Shown piece by piece: positions 1 to 6,921 of a DNA stretch of 32,337 nt (its first letter is position 1; each line of letters opens with the position of its first letter). The DNA is from Planctomycetia bacterium (GTDB lineage Bacteria > Planctomycetota > UBA1135 > GCA-002686595), in NCBI GenBank assembly GCA_005799545.1, contig SYGM01000053.1, positions 1 through 32,337 of the forward strand, in the 5' to 3' direction. The notes under the pieces are model-generated. The model was given only the letters and a program-made list of their open reading frames with translations. It ran no database searches and had not been told where the DNA came from. The position numbers were made by a program, and so were the translations under genes.

Positions 1-102
1 AGGCCCGGTTTGCGAGTAGGCCCGGTTTGCGAGTAGGCCCGGTTTGCGAGTAGGCCCGGTTTGCGAGTAGGCCCGGTTTGCGAGCAGGCCCGGTTTGCGA
101 GC
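1..102. repeat. Six tandem copies of a 17-bp repeat
   Basis: Six direct head-to-tail copies of the unit AGGCCCGGTTTGCGAGT occupy 1-17, 18-34, 35-51, 52-68, 69-85 and 86-102. The last two copies differ only in their final base (T to C), and a partial seventh (AGGCCGG) begins at 103. The array runs off the left window edge, so the true copy number is unknown. The unit is not a multiple of three and sits downstream of a minus-strand gene, so it is non-coding. There are no spacers, which excludes a CRISPR array. Confidence 0.95.
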
Positions 103-124
103 AGGCCGGCTCACAGCCAACGGA

Positions 125-161
125 CAGATGCGGCCGGCGGTGAACGCCGCGGCCGCATCTG
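125..161 (-). terminator. Strong hairpin downstream of the 165-1322 gene
   Basis: A perfect 12-bp inverted repeat pairs 125-136 (CAGATGCGGCCG) with 150-161 (CGGCCGCATCTG). An inner CGG/CCG pair further closes the loop. It begins 3 nt after the stop codon of the minus-strand gene, so it is well placed to end that transcript. No U-tract follows on the minus strand, so it may be an mRNA-stabilising 3' end rather than a classical intrinsic terminator. Confidence 0.6.
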
Positions 162-164
162 CAC

Positions 165-1322
165 TCACCAGACCGGCGTGCCCGGGACCCCGGCCTGCAG
201 CGCGAGGATCGAGAACGCCGTTCCGGCCACCTGCATCGACTTCATGTTCGGGAAGTCGATGCTCGAGCCGTCTTCCCACTGCACCTTGATGACGTGCGCC
301 CGCAGCTTCTGGTGCCAGCTCTCGCGCTCGGCCTCGGGCAGCAGGTTGATCAGCTGTCCGCAGTAGGCGTGCCCGAAGAAGTAGAAGTAGGCCGCAACCT
401 GGTAGTACGCCTCGTGCGGAACCGGTTTCATGCGCGCCACATCGAGGAACTTGTGCTGCTCGAAGAAGGCGCGCAGCGCGGAGCGGATGCGCTCCGGGTT
501 GAGCTTGGGATCGCCGGAGCGCGCGAGCGCCAGCGAGCAGACCTGCATGCGACTGAGGCTGCCCTTGACGTCGTTGATCACTTCGCCCGACATGCGCGGG
601 ACGACGGAGTGATCGTAGGTGTACGCACCGCTCGGCAGGTAGCACAGCTGCATGTAGCGCTGGGCGCGCGCGATCACGGCCGAATCGATCTTCCAGCCCA
701 GTTCGCGAGCCCTGACCAGGCCGATCACGGCCGCGCCGGTGGTGAACGACGTGGACCAGGTGGGCCGGCGGGAAACCACCGGTCCCTCGTAGTAGCCCCA
801 GCCGCCGGCGGGCTCCTGATGCTTCTCCAGCAGGGCATAGAACTGCATGCCCCGGGCGGCGATGCGCTCCTGCCAGTCCTTGGCGGCATAGCGCGGGTCG
901 GCGGCGGCCACCGTCATCGCGTGCAGGCCGTAGACCGCCGGCCAGGAAGCATCGACATCCCAGTCGTTGCCGCGCTTGGGAACGCGCGTGGTCGTCAGCC
1001 AGGTGAGCAGCCGTTCGAGCTCGGCGTCGCGCTCCTTGGTCGAACCGAGCGAACTCAGCGCGCAGAAGGCGAGGCTGTTGGCCGCCAGGTGGAAGCAATA
1101 GTAGGTCTCCACGGCAAAGCCCGTGAACTGCACCGAGTCGATCACGCCCGATCCGAAGCTGCCGTCCGCGTTCTGATTGCGGCTGAACCAGCCGGCGGAC
1201 TTCAGGATCGAGCTGCGGGCCTCATCGACCCCCAGGACGGGGGTCTGGGGAGCATTGGCCGGGGCCGGCCGCGCTGCGCCGGGTTCCTGGACAAGCAACA
1301 GGAGGGCGAAGAGGAGCTGCAT
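165..1322 (-). CDS. Secreted prenyltransferase/squalene-oxidase-repeat-like (alpha/alpha-toroid) protein
   Basis: A 385-aa protein with a short hydrophobic N-terminus (residues 1-11) that looks like a signal peptide, so it is probably exported. Residues 50-57 (QNADGSFG) and 173-180 (GGWGYYEG) match the repeated Q/G/W/F turns of the squalene-hopene cyclase and prenyltransferase toroid fold. Several further helical segments fit the same fold. I do not see the DxDD acid motif of true squalene-hopene cyclases, and the protein is much shorter than those enzymes. Cyclase activity is therefore unlikely, and it is better called a toroid-fold protein of unknown role. It is divergent from the thioredoxin/HEAT gene at 1385, which is also secreted. 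Its start codon lies 5 nt after an A-run preceded by T (TAAAAA at -12 to -7), with no visible Shine-Dalgarno. Confidence 0.8.
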   Translation of the reverse strand: MQLLFALLLLVQEPGAARPAPANAPQTPVLGVDEARSSILKSAGWFSRNQNADGSFGSGVIDSVQFTGFAVETYYCFHLAANSLAFCALSSLGSTKERDAELERLLTWLTTTRVPKRGNDWDVDASWPAVYGLHAMTVAAADPRYAAKDWQERIAARGMQFYALLEKHQEPAGGWGYYEGPVVSRRPTWSTSFTTGAAVIGLVRARELGWKIDSAVIARAQRYMQLCYLPSGAYTYDHSVVPRMSGEVINDVKGSLSRMQVCSLALARSGDPKLNPERIRSALRAFFEQHKFLDVARMKPVPHEAYYQVAAYFYFFGHAYCGQLINLLPEAERESWHQKLRAHVIKVQWEDGSSIDFPNMKSMQVAGTAFSILALQAGVPGTPVW

Positions 1323-1384
1323 GCGGTTTTTTTACCCGATTGGGCGGGAGCAGTGTTCGATAAGCGGGTTTCTGCAGGCCTGCC

Positions 1385-2815
1385 ATGATCCTAGCCCTCC
1401 TGATGTCGCTGTTGTCGGCCGCACCGGCTGCCCAGATCCCCTGGACCCCCTCGCTGGAGAAGGCTCTGGAGCAGTCCAAGGCCGAGAGCAAGGTGCTGTT
1501 CCTCGCCATCAACATGGACGGGGAGGCAGCCAACGAGCGCGTGGCGAAGAGGGTCTATGCCGACAAGGCGGTCATCGAGCAGGCCGCGCGCACGCTCAAT
1601 GTGATCGCCTCCGCCAGCGAGCATGCGGGCACGGGCAAGCCCTGCACGCGCTTCGACGGCGTCACCTGCATGGACCACCGCCGTTCCGACACGGTGGCGC
1701 GTCAGCAGTTCCTCAAGGCGGACTCGCAGGGCTTCGTGGTGGCCCCGCAGCACGTGTTCCTCGGCCCGGATGGCAAGGTGATCCTCTCCGTTCCGTACGA
1801 GATCGTCGCCAGCGAGCTGGTCTGGTGCTTCGCGACGGCACAGGCCAAGGCCTTCCCTGACGCCAAGTACCCGATGCCCGAAGGTGCGCGCATGCCCCGG
1901 CGCGTGATCATGGGCGGTGTCTACGATCCGGGCAGCAGCGAAGCGGGTGCGGCTCCGCCGACCAAGGCCGAAGTTCAGGAGATCATCAAGGAGCTGCGCA
2001 AGGGTGTCAGCGCACAGGATCGCATGGCTAAGCTGCTGCGCCTGATCCTCTCGGATGACCCCGATGCGGTGGAGTACATCGAGCAGGAGCTCAAGTCGAG
2101 CGGCGCCGCCCAGGGCGGTGGCCGCGGCGGCGGAGGTGGCGGCGGTCGCGGCGGTGGAGGTGCCGGCGGAGGAGGAGGAGGCCGCGGCGGTGGCGATGGC
2201 GCCGAGCGCCATGCCCGCATCCTGCAGGCAATCGGCGCCTTCGGACCGCTGGTGTACACACCCCTGACGCAGCCGTTCCTGACCAACAGTGATCCCAATC
2301 TGCGCAGCGCGGCCGCCGTGGCACTCGAGCAGCTCGGCAGCCCCGAGGCGCTCAAGGATCTGCAGGCTGCGCTGACCGAGGAAAAGGACCCGGACGTCAA
2401 GAAGCGTCTGGTGCGCGCGCTGGGCAGCTGCGGGGCCAGCGAAGGTCGCATCCAGACGCTGCTCCAGCGTCAGCTGAAGTCCGAGAAGAACCCCTCCAAC
2501 CGCGCCGCGGTGATCGTGGCGCTGGGCTACACGCAGGAAAATCCGTCCAACGACAGCTTCCTCGAGGGCCTGCTGGCGGGCACCGCCCCGCTGGACGCGC
2601 AGGCCGCCGCAGCAGGTGCGGCGCTGTCTCGCAACGAACGCTGGAAGCCGGTGCTCGAGAAGCTCATTGCGAGCACGCAGGATGCCACGCAGAAGGCCGC
2701 GTTCGAAAAGGCGCTCGAGATCGTGCAGAGCGGCAAGCTCGCGGCGCTGGCACCGGTGATCGAGAAGCTGACCGGGGACGACCTGCCGCGCGAGCGTATT
2801 TTCGGGGTGAAATAG
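1385..2815 (+). CDS. Secreted thioredoxin-fold/HEAT-repeat protein with polyglycine linker
   Basis: A 476-aa protein. Residues 1-16 form a signal peptide. Residues 17-160 resemble a thioredoxin-fold domain of the DUF255/thioredoxin-like type: a helix, a strand at KVLFLAINMDGE, and VAPQHVFLGPDGK at about 119-131 in the cis-proline region. The CxxC redox motif is absent; the equivalent position reads INMDGEAAN, so it is probably not an oxidoreductase. Residues 244-270 are almost only Gly with Arg and one Ala. Residues 275-476 form HEAT-like helical pairs (for example DPNLRSAAAVALEQLGS and DPDVKKRLVRALGS). Such exported HEAT scaffolds are common in planctomycetes. It may act as a periplasmic protein-protein scaffold, but the partner is unknown. 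The gene diverges from the toroid-protein gene, 62 bp apart. Confidence 0.82.
   Translation: MILALLMSLLSAAPAAQIPWTPSLEKALEQSKAESKVLFLAINMDGEAANERVAKRVYADKAVIEQAARTLNVIASASEHAGTGKPCTRFDGVTCMDHRRSDTVARQQFLKADSQGFVVAPQHVFLGPDGKVILSVPYEIVASELVWCFATAQAKAFPDAKYPMPEGARMPRRVIMGGVYDPGSSEAGAAPPTKAEVQEIIKELRKGVSAQDRMAKLLRLILSDDPDAVEYIEQELKSSGAAQGGGRGGGGGGGRGGGGAGGGGGGRGGGDGAERHARILQAIGAFGPLVYTPLTQPFLTNSDPNLRSAAAVALEQLGSPEALKDLQAALTEEKDPDVKKRLVRALGSCGASEGRIQTLLQRQLKSEKNPSNRAAVIVALGYTQENPSNDSFLEGLLAGTAPLDAQAAAAGAALSRNERWKPVLEKLIASTQDATQKAAFEKALEIVQSGKLAALAPVIEKLTGDDLPRERIFGVK
2114..2194 (+). repeat. Low-complexity GGN codon tract (polyglycine linker)
   Basis: An in-frame run of GGC, GGT and GGA codons broken by a few CGC/CGG codons and one GCC encodes residues 244-270 of the thioredoxin/HEAT protein. 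It separates the two folded domains. The mixed third positions make it a scrambled rather than a pure triplet repeat, but it is still a likely site of length variation between strains. Confidence 0.9.
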
Positions 2816-3095
2816 TCACGCTCCGCACGCACGGTTTTCCGCACGGTTTTCCACACGCAGGCGCAAACTCAGCGCCGGCTCCCCGCAAACTCACCGCAAT
2901 GCCGGTGCCCGCACAGGAACTGGGCGGCCCGCGCGCACGAAGCTCGCGAACCGCCCGCTTGATGTCGTGGCAGCCTCAGACCGACTCGCACGCCCCCTCA
3001 TCGATTGATGAGGAAACAGGCGCAGCGAGGAGACCTGCGGCACCTCGACCTGCTTGTGTAACGATTCGCACAGCCAGTGGGAAGACCTCGCAGCA
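2816..3095. other. Intergenic region of 280 bp without a supported gene
   Basis: This lies between two converging genes. It holds two perfect tandem copies of GCACGGTTTTCC (2829-2840 and 2841-2852), two copies of GCAAACTCA nearby, and the small hairpin at 2996-3013. The reading frames that cross it on either strand have no recognisable protein signature, so I call no gene. Confidence 0.6.
2996..3013 (-). terminator. Small perfect hairpin downstream of the TPR gene
   Basis: A 7-bp stem, CCTCATC (2996-3002) with GATGAGG (3007-3013), closes a GATT loop. It lies about 83 nt past the stop of the minus-strand gene at 3096-3848. No U-tract follows on either strand, so this is only a weak terminator candidate. 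Confidence 0.3.
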
Positions 3096-3848
3096 TCATT
3101 CTTGTCGTCGTCTGCGTTGTGCGATGAGTCCGGGCAGCAGCTCCAACGCTCGCATCGTAGCCAGCGCAGTGCGCACGCGCTCGCCGGTGCGCGTCTCTTC
3201 CAGTGCCAGTTCCGCACAGGCGCGGCGACATTCCTCGATCACACCGGCGGCGGCTTCGAGATCCGACTCCTCGAGCCATGTCAGCGCCATGCGATCGTAG
3301 GCACGGATGCGCACCAGCGGATCCTCCGCCATGAGCGCCAGTCTTCGCCAAGCCCGGCGCGCATCGCTCATGCGTCCGCGCGATTGCTCGATGGCCCCGC
3401 ACCAATGGGCAGCTTCCTCGCGCAGGGCGGAGCGGGCCAGCGGATCGAGCTCGATCTGGGACAGCAGCTGCAGGGCCGACTCCAACCGACCCGCTCGACG
3501 GTCCAGATGAGCCAACTCGAGGCGTGCGCGGTCGCGAAACGTGATCCCCGGCGGCTGATCGGCGGCGATCAGCCACTCTCTGCGGGCGGCCTCCGCATCA
3601 CCGGCGGCACGCAGCAGCTCGCCGGCGCGAAAGCTCGCTTCCGCGCAGACCTCGCGAGCGAACGGGTACTGTCGGCGCACGCTGCGAAAGGCCTCCAGTG
3701 CCTGTTCCCGCAGCCCAGGCTGCTGTGCGGCGGGAGCCGTCCGCCATTCACCGCGCAAGGCCATGGCGCGTGCCAGCGCCGCCTGTGCGGGATCCTCTGG
3801 ACCGCGGCCCTGCCAGCACAGCAGCAGGATGGGCAACCACCACATCAT
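3096..3848 (-). CDS. Exported TPR-like protein coupled to the sigma factor
   Basis: A 250-aa protein. Residues 1-13 (MMWWLPILLLCWQ) form a short hydrophobic signal; a cysteine at 11 makes a lipoprotein possible, although the lipobox is poor. The rest is alanine- and arginine-rich helical hairpins with a TPR-like pattern, for example ALEAFRSVRRQYP, ASFRAGELLRAAGDAEAARREW and ARLELAHLDRRAGRLESALQ. Its ATG overlaps the stop of the upstream sigma-factor gene by 4 nt (ATGA, 3845-3848), so the two are translationally coupled. The position usually held by an anti-sigma factor is here held by an exported TPR protein. It could be a target or a modulator of the sigma factor; I see no anti-sigma zinc motif. 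Confidence 0.7.
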   Translation of the reverse strand: MMWWLPILLLCWQGRGPEDPAQAALARAMALRGEWRTAPAAQQPGLREQALEAFRSVRRQYPFAREVCAEASFRAGELLRAAGDAEAARREWLIAADQPPGITFRDRARLELAHLDRRAGRLESALQLLSQIELDPLARSALREEAAHWCGAIEQSRGRMSDARRAWRRLALMAEDPLVRIRAYDRMALTWLEESDLEAAAGVIEECRRACAELALEETRTGERVRTALATMRALELLPGLIAQRRRRQE

Positions 3849-4435
3849 GTGTTGTCCTCCACGAAGGTCTCGCGGTCCGCGGACTCGAGCAGACGCGGAA
3901 GCTGCTCGTGCAGCCGCTTCAGAACCCGTTTGCGGGCACGGAACATGTGGTCCTTGCCGCGTGCACAGGCGCGCGGCTCCGCTTCGCAGACGCTGGCGAG
4001 CCCGTAGCGCTCCGAGAGCAGGTGCTGGTCGGATCCGCGCAGCTGATACAGAGCCTCGTGCAATTGCTCGAAGAGCTCGTCGCGCAGCACCGGCCGTCCG
4101 CAGATGGTGATGCTCTCGGCCAGCGAGCGCGTGCCCGGTTCGTATTCGCGGCTGGGCAATAGCTCCAGCACCCCGTCGCTGCCCGCCACCGGCGGCTGGC
4201 GGCTCTGCGTCCGCAGCCGTTCGCTCAGGACGCTGCGCGCGATCTGACGCAGCCAGCCGCGCAGATTGCGCGGATCCCGCAGCCGCCTGCGGAAGCGCGC
4301 CGCGCGCAGCAGCGTCTCCTGCAGCAGGTCATCCACCTCATCCGACCGGCGGCTGCGCCGCTCCAGTTCCTTGCGCAGGGCCGGGATGAAGTGCTCCAGC
4401 CCGTCCCAGCAGTATTGCGACTCGTGCGCATCCAT
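3845..4435 (-). CDS. RNA polymerase sigma factor, ECF-like (sigma-70 family)
   Basis: A 196-aa protein. Residues about 12-78 fit sigma region 2: DEVDDLLQETLLRAARF followed by NLRGWLRQIARSVLSERLR, the core-binding and -10 recognition helices. Residues about 125-185 occupy the region 4 position but are diverged, with an atypical EAEPRACARGKDHMF stretch in place of a standard helix-turn-helix. I chose the ATG at 4435 over the upstream in-frame ATG at 4519 because AAGGAG lies 7 nt before it, and because the extra 28 residues are low-complexity and Arg/Ala-rich. The gene shares ATGA with the downstream TPR gene. A candidate ECF promoter lies about 105 nt upstream, consistent with autoregulation. 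Its regulon and inducing signal cannot be inferred. Confidence 0.85.
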   Translation of the reverse strand: MDAHESQYCWDGLEHFIPALRKELERRSRRSDEVDDLLQETLLRAARFRRRLRDPRNLRGWLRQIARSVLSERLRTQSRQPPVAGSDGVLELLPSREYEPGTRSLAESITICGRPVLRDELFEQLHEALYQLRGSDQHLLSERYGLASVCEAEPRACARGKDHMFRARKRVLKRLHEQLPRLLESADRETFVEDNT

Positions 4436-4538
4436 GGCGCGACTCCTTGTTCCGGCACCATCGCCGGCCATGAGGAGACGGGCTCTGCGCGCACCCGCCG
4501 AGCGCAGCGCGCTGCCCACAGCTTCGCGGGCCGCACTG

Positions 4539-4564
4539 CGTCGAATTCGAAATGGGGAAGTTCC
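4539..4564 (-). promoter_or_regulatory. Candidate ECF sigma promoter upstream of the sigma gene
   Basis: On the minus strand GGAAC (4564-4560) is followed by 16 nt and then CGACG (4543-4539). GGAAC with a 16-17 nt spacer and a CGT/CGA-type -10 is the usual ECF promoter form. It starts just after the stop of the DJ-1 gene (4568) and points at the sigma gene, leaving a leader of about 100 nt. This is a pattern match only. Confidence 0.35.
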
Positions 4565-4567
4565 GAA

Positions 4568-5173
4568 TCAGCTCGGGATCCGGCGCTCGCCGCTGCCCGC
4601 TTTCGGCGCAACGAGCATCACGCTGGCGAGCTCCCCCGCCCGGGCTTCGCCGCACAGCTGGGCCACTAGATCCAGCGCGAAGTCGAGCGCGGTGCCCACG
4701 CCCATGCTGGTTGTGATCCCCTCCGAACGCACCACGGCCTGCCCGGGGAGGCATTGGCCGTGGCGGATCTCCTGACGAACGGCGGGGTAGCTGGTCCATT
4801 GCCGGCCTTCGAGCAGCCCGGCAGCGTCCAGCACCAGCGGAGCGGCGCAGATCGCGGCCACGAGGCGCCGCTGCGACACCGACTTGCGCAGCAGCTCCAG
4901 CAGCGGCTCGTGCGCGGCGAGGTGCCGGGTGCCGGGCATTCCACCGGGGCAGACGATGCCGTCGAAGACCCCGCCCGCCACGGCGGACAGCTCAACATCC
5001 GTCTCAATCCCCACTCCGTGGGAACCGCGCACAATGCCCGGCTGGAGCCCGGCCACAACGACCTCGCAGCCGGCGCGCCGCAGCACATCGATGATCGTCA
5101 CGGCTTCGATCTCCTCGAAGCCGGGGGCCAGCGGCACGAGAACCCTCATGGTCCGGTGGGGTGCGTTGCTCAT
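4568..5173 (-). CDS. DJ-1/PfpI family protein (YajL/DJ-1-like)
   Basis: A 201-aa protein of the family's usual length (180-200 aa). The nucleophile elbow AAICAAP places the catalytic cysteine at 109. GFEEIEA at 18-24 gives the conserved acid next to it (Glu23, equivalent to Glu18 of human DJ-1). CPGGMPGTRHL at 75-85 is the glycine-rich loop. Family members act in oxidative and carbonyl stress, with glyoxalase or deglycase activity debated. It has no signal peptide, so it is cytoplasmic. A start at 5173 is kept because a TANNNT box (TAGACT, 5188-5183) lies 10 nt upstream; an alternative ATG at 5149 is possible. It is divergent from the DUF523 gene. Confidence 0.9.
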   Translation of the reverse strand: MSNAPHRTMRVLVPLAPGFEEIEAVTIIDVLRRAGCEVVVAGLQPGIVRGSHGVGIETDVELSAVAGGVFDGIVCPGGMPGTRHLAAHEPLLELLRKSVSQRRLVAAICAAPLVLDAAGLLEGRQWTSYPAVRQEIRHGQCLPGQAVVRSEGITTSMGVGTALDFALDLVAQLCGEARAGELASVMLVAPKAGSGERRIPS

Positions 5174-5182
5174 GGGAGCGTG

Positions 5183-5196
5183 AGTCTAGCTATGCT
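5183..5196. promoter_or_regulatory. Back-to-back -10-like boxes between DJ-1 and DUF523 genes
   Basis: TAGACT on the minus strand (5188-5183) ends 10 nt before the ATG at 5173. TATGCT on the plus strand (5191-5196) ends 10 nt before the ATG at 5206. The boxes are separated by 2 bp in a 32-bp divergent gap. Neither gene has room for a normal leader, so both mRNAs would be nearly leaderless. There is no recognisable -35 for either. Confidence 0.4.
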
Positions 5197-5205
5197 CAGG
5201 TGCTC

Positions 5206-5679
5206 ATGAGTGCTCCGCAGTCCGTACCGGTGCTCGTCAGCGCCTGCCTGATCGGGCGCTACTGCCGGTATGACGGCCGCACCAACCGCGACCGCGTGCT
5301 GGAGCAGGACCTGGCCGCCAGAGGCGAGCAGGCCGTGCCCTACTGCCCCGAGGAAGAGGGCGGGCTCGCGACGCCGCGCGCCCCGGCCTGGATTGAAAGC
5401 GAGAGCGCCGCTGCGGTGCTCGACGGCCGCGACCGCGTGATCACCGACGGCGGACGCGATGTCACCGCCGAGTTCATCGCCGGCGCTCAAGGCGCTCTCG
5501 CGCTCTGCCGGGCGCACGGCATCCAGCGCGCGTATCTGAAGGCGCGCTCGCCCTCCTGCGGCACCTGCCAGACGCACGTCGGCGGGGCGCTGGTGCAGGG
5601 CCCCGGCGTGACGGCGGCGCACCTGCGGCGCGCAGGGATCGAGACGATCGACGTCGAAGGCAAGCGGGAGCAGCCATGA
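5206..5679 (+). CDS. DUF523 domain protein (YbbK-like)
   Basis: A 157-aa protein with the DUF523 hallmarks: VSACLIGRYCRYDGRTNRD at the N-terminus, a P-E-E-E-GGLATPR segment, DVTAEFIAGAQ, and KARSPSCG with its conserved cysteine. DUF523 proteins are small cytoplasmic proteins of unknown biochemical role, sometimes fused to DUF1722. The start at 5206 agrees with the family N-terminus; an upstream ATG at 5161 would add 15 unrelated residues and overlap the divergent gene. Its stop overlaps the histidine-kinase ATG by 4 nt, so it appears to be the first gene of a three-gene operon with a two-component system. Confidence 0.88.
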   Translation: MSAPQSVPVLVSACLIGRYCRYDGRTNRDRVLEQDLAARGEQAVPYCPEEEGGLATPRAPAWIESESAAAVLDGRDRVITDGGRDVTAEFIAGAQGALALCRAHGIQRAYLKARSPSCGTCQTHVGGALVQGPGVTAAHLRRAGIETIDVEGKREQP

Positions 5680-6917
5680 ACCCGCTGCCGGCCTGGGCCA
5701 CGCGCAGCCACCTGAAGCTGACGCTGTACTTTCTGCTGCTGACGGGCGCAGCGCTGGCCGGATCGTGGTGGGCTTCCGAACGGATGCAGACGGATCCGGA
5801 GCGGATGCAGCGCTGGTGGCTCTTGAGCGTGCTGGCGCTGGGACTCCTCGGTTGGCTGGGTGTGCTGTTTCAGCGGCTGCGCACGCTTCCGGCGCGGCGC
5901 GAGGAGCTGCGCCAGTGGGCCGCGCAGGTGCGCAGCGACGCTCAGCGCTATCAGGAGCTGTTCGAGAGCTCTTCCGATCTTCTGCTGCTGTATGAAGCTG
6001 GCACGCTGCGCCGCATCGATGCCAATGCGCGTGCGCGTGCCGTGCTCGAAGGGCGGCTGCCGCTGGAGAGCGAGCCCTGGCCGCGGCTTCTCAGGGAGCG
6101 GCCGCAGGAGCTGCAGGAGCTCGAAGTGCGCGCTGCGGACGGCAGCTTGCGCCGCATGGAGGTGCGCATCTCCGGCAGTCAGTTCCTGCTGATCAGCCTG
6201 CGCGATCGGACCCGCGAGCGCGAAATGGAGCGCGAGCTCGCGATTCGCGAGCGGCTCTCGTCCATCGGCCTTTTGACGGCGGGTGTGGCGCACGAGATCA
6301 ACAATCCGCTCGAGGGCATCGCCAACTATCTCAAGCTGCTCGAGAACCCGCAGCTCTCCGCGGAGGCGCGTGCGCGCCACCTCGGGCAGGTCCAGCACGG
6401 CCTGGGCCGCATCCGCGACCTCGTGCGGGAGCTGCTGCGCTTCGCGCGTCCGCAGCGCGGCGATGCCAGCATCGATCTCGCGGAGGTCATCCAGGCCGCG
6501 CGCAAGCTCGTGGCGCTCTCCGAGCCCCTGCGCAAGGTCGAATTCCGCTTCGAGGGCTTCGAGCGACCCTGCATCGTCACGGCTGATGCCGGGCGGCTGG
6601 AGCAGGTGTTCGTCAATCTGTTCCTCAATGCCGGTCACGCCATGCAGGGTGCCGGTTCCATCCGGGTGCGCATCCTCCGTGAGAGTGGTGGGCGTGCGGT
6701 CAGTGTGCGCGTGGAGGATTCCGGACCGGGCATCGCACCGGAACACCTCCAGAAGCTCTTCGACCCGTTCTTCACGACCGGGGAAGGCAGCGGACTGGGC
6801 CTGTCGGTGTCCTGGGGCATCGTGCGCGCGCACGGTGGCATGCTGCGCGCCGAGAACCTGCCCGGCGGCGGAGCCTGTTTCGTGCTCGACTTGCCGCTCA
6901 GCTCCGGCACAGGATGA
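5676..6917 (+). CDS. Membrane sensor histidine kinase (NtrB-like)
   Basis: A 413-aa protein. Transmembrane helices lie at about 14-32 and 48-66 with a short loop between. A PAS-like segment spans about 90-175 (RYQELFESSSDLLLLYEAG, then DGSLRRMEVRISG). The dimerisation and phosphoacceptor helix contains AGVAHEINNPLEG with His206. The ATP-binding HATPase_c domain has the N box (NLFLNAGHAM, Asn318), G1 (DSGPGI, 348-353), F box (FDPFF) and G2 (GSGLGL, 371-376). All catalytic elements look intact. The short loop between helices argues for sensing in the membrane or cytoplasm rather than through a large periplasmic domain. Translation is coupled to DUF523 by ATGA, and the regulator gene follows after 4 nt, so the two are almost certainly cognate. 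Confidence 0.95.
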   Translation: MNPLPAWATRSHLKLTLYFLLLTGAALAGSWWASERMQTDPERMQRWWLLSVLALGLLGWLGVLFQRLRTLPARREELRQWAAQVRSDAQRYQELFESSSDLLLLYEAGTLRRIDANARARAVLEGRLPLESEPWPRLLRERPQELQELEVRAADGSLRRMEVRISGSQFLLISLRDRTREREMERELAIRERLSSIGLLTAGVAHEINNPLEGIANYLKLLENPQLSAEARARHLGQVQHGLGRIRDLVRELLRFARPQRGDASIDLAEVIQAARKLVALSEPLRKVEFRFEGFERPCIVTADAGRLEQVFVNLFLNAGHAMQGAGSIRVRILRESGGRAVSVRVEDSGPGIAPEHLQKLFDPFFTTGEGSGLGLSVSWGIVRAHGGMLRAENLPGGGACFVLDLPLSSGTG

Positions 6918-6921
6918 GGCC

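Noticed and set aside
1-102. Possible CRISPR array
   Set aside because: The repeats are directly abutting with no spacers, and no cas genes are present.
2891-3576. Minus-strand frames in and beside the 2816-3095 gap
   Set aside because: Arg/Ser/Cys-rich translations with no domain, mostly antisense or out of frame to the TPR gene.
6283-6921. N-terminal extension of the response regulator
   Set aside because: The added 213 residues lie in a shifted frame of the kinase gene; the receiver domain begins at the ATG at 6922, which has GGATGAGG upstream.
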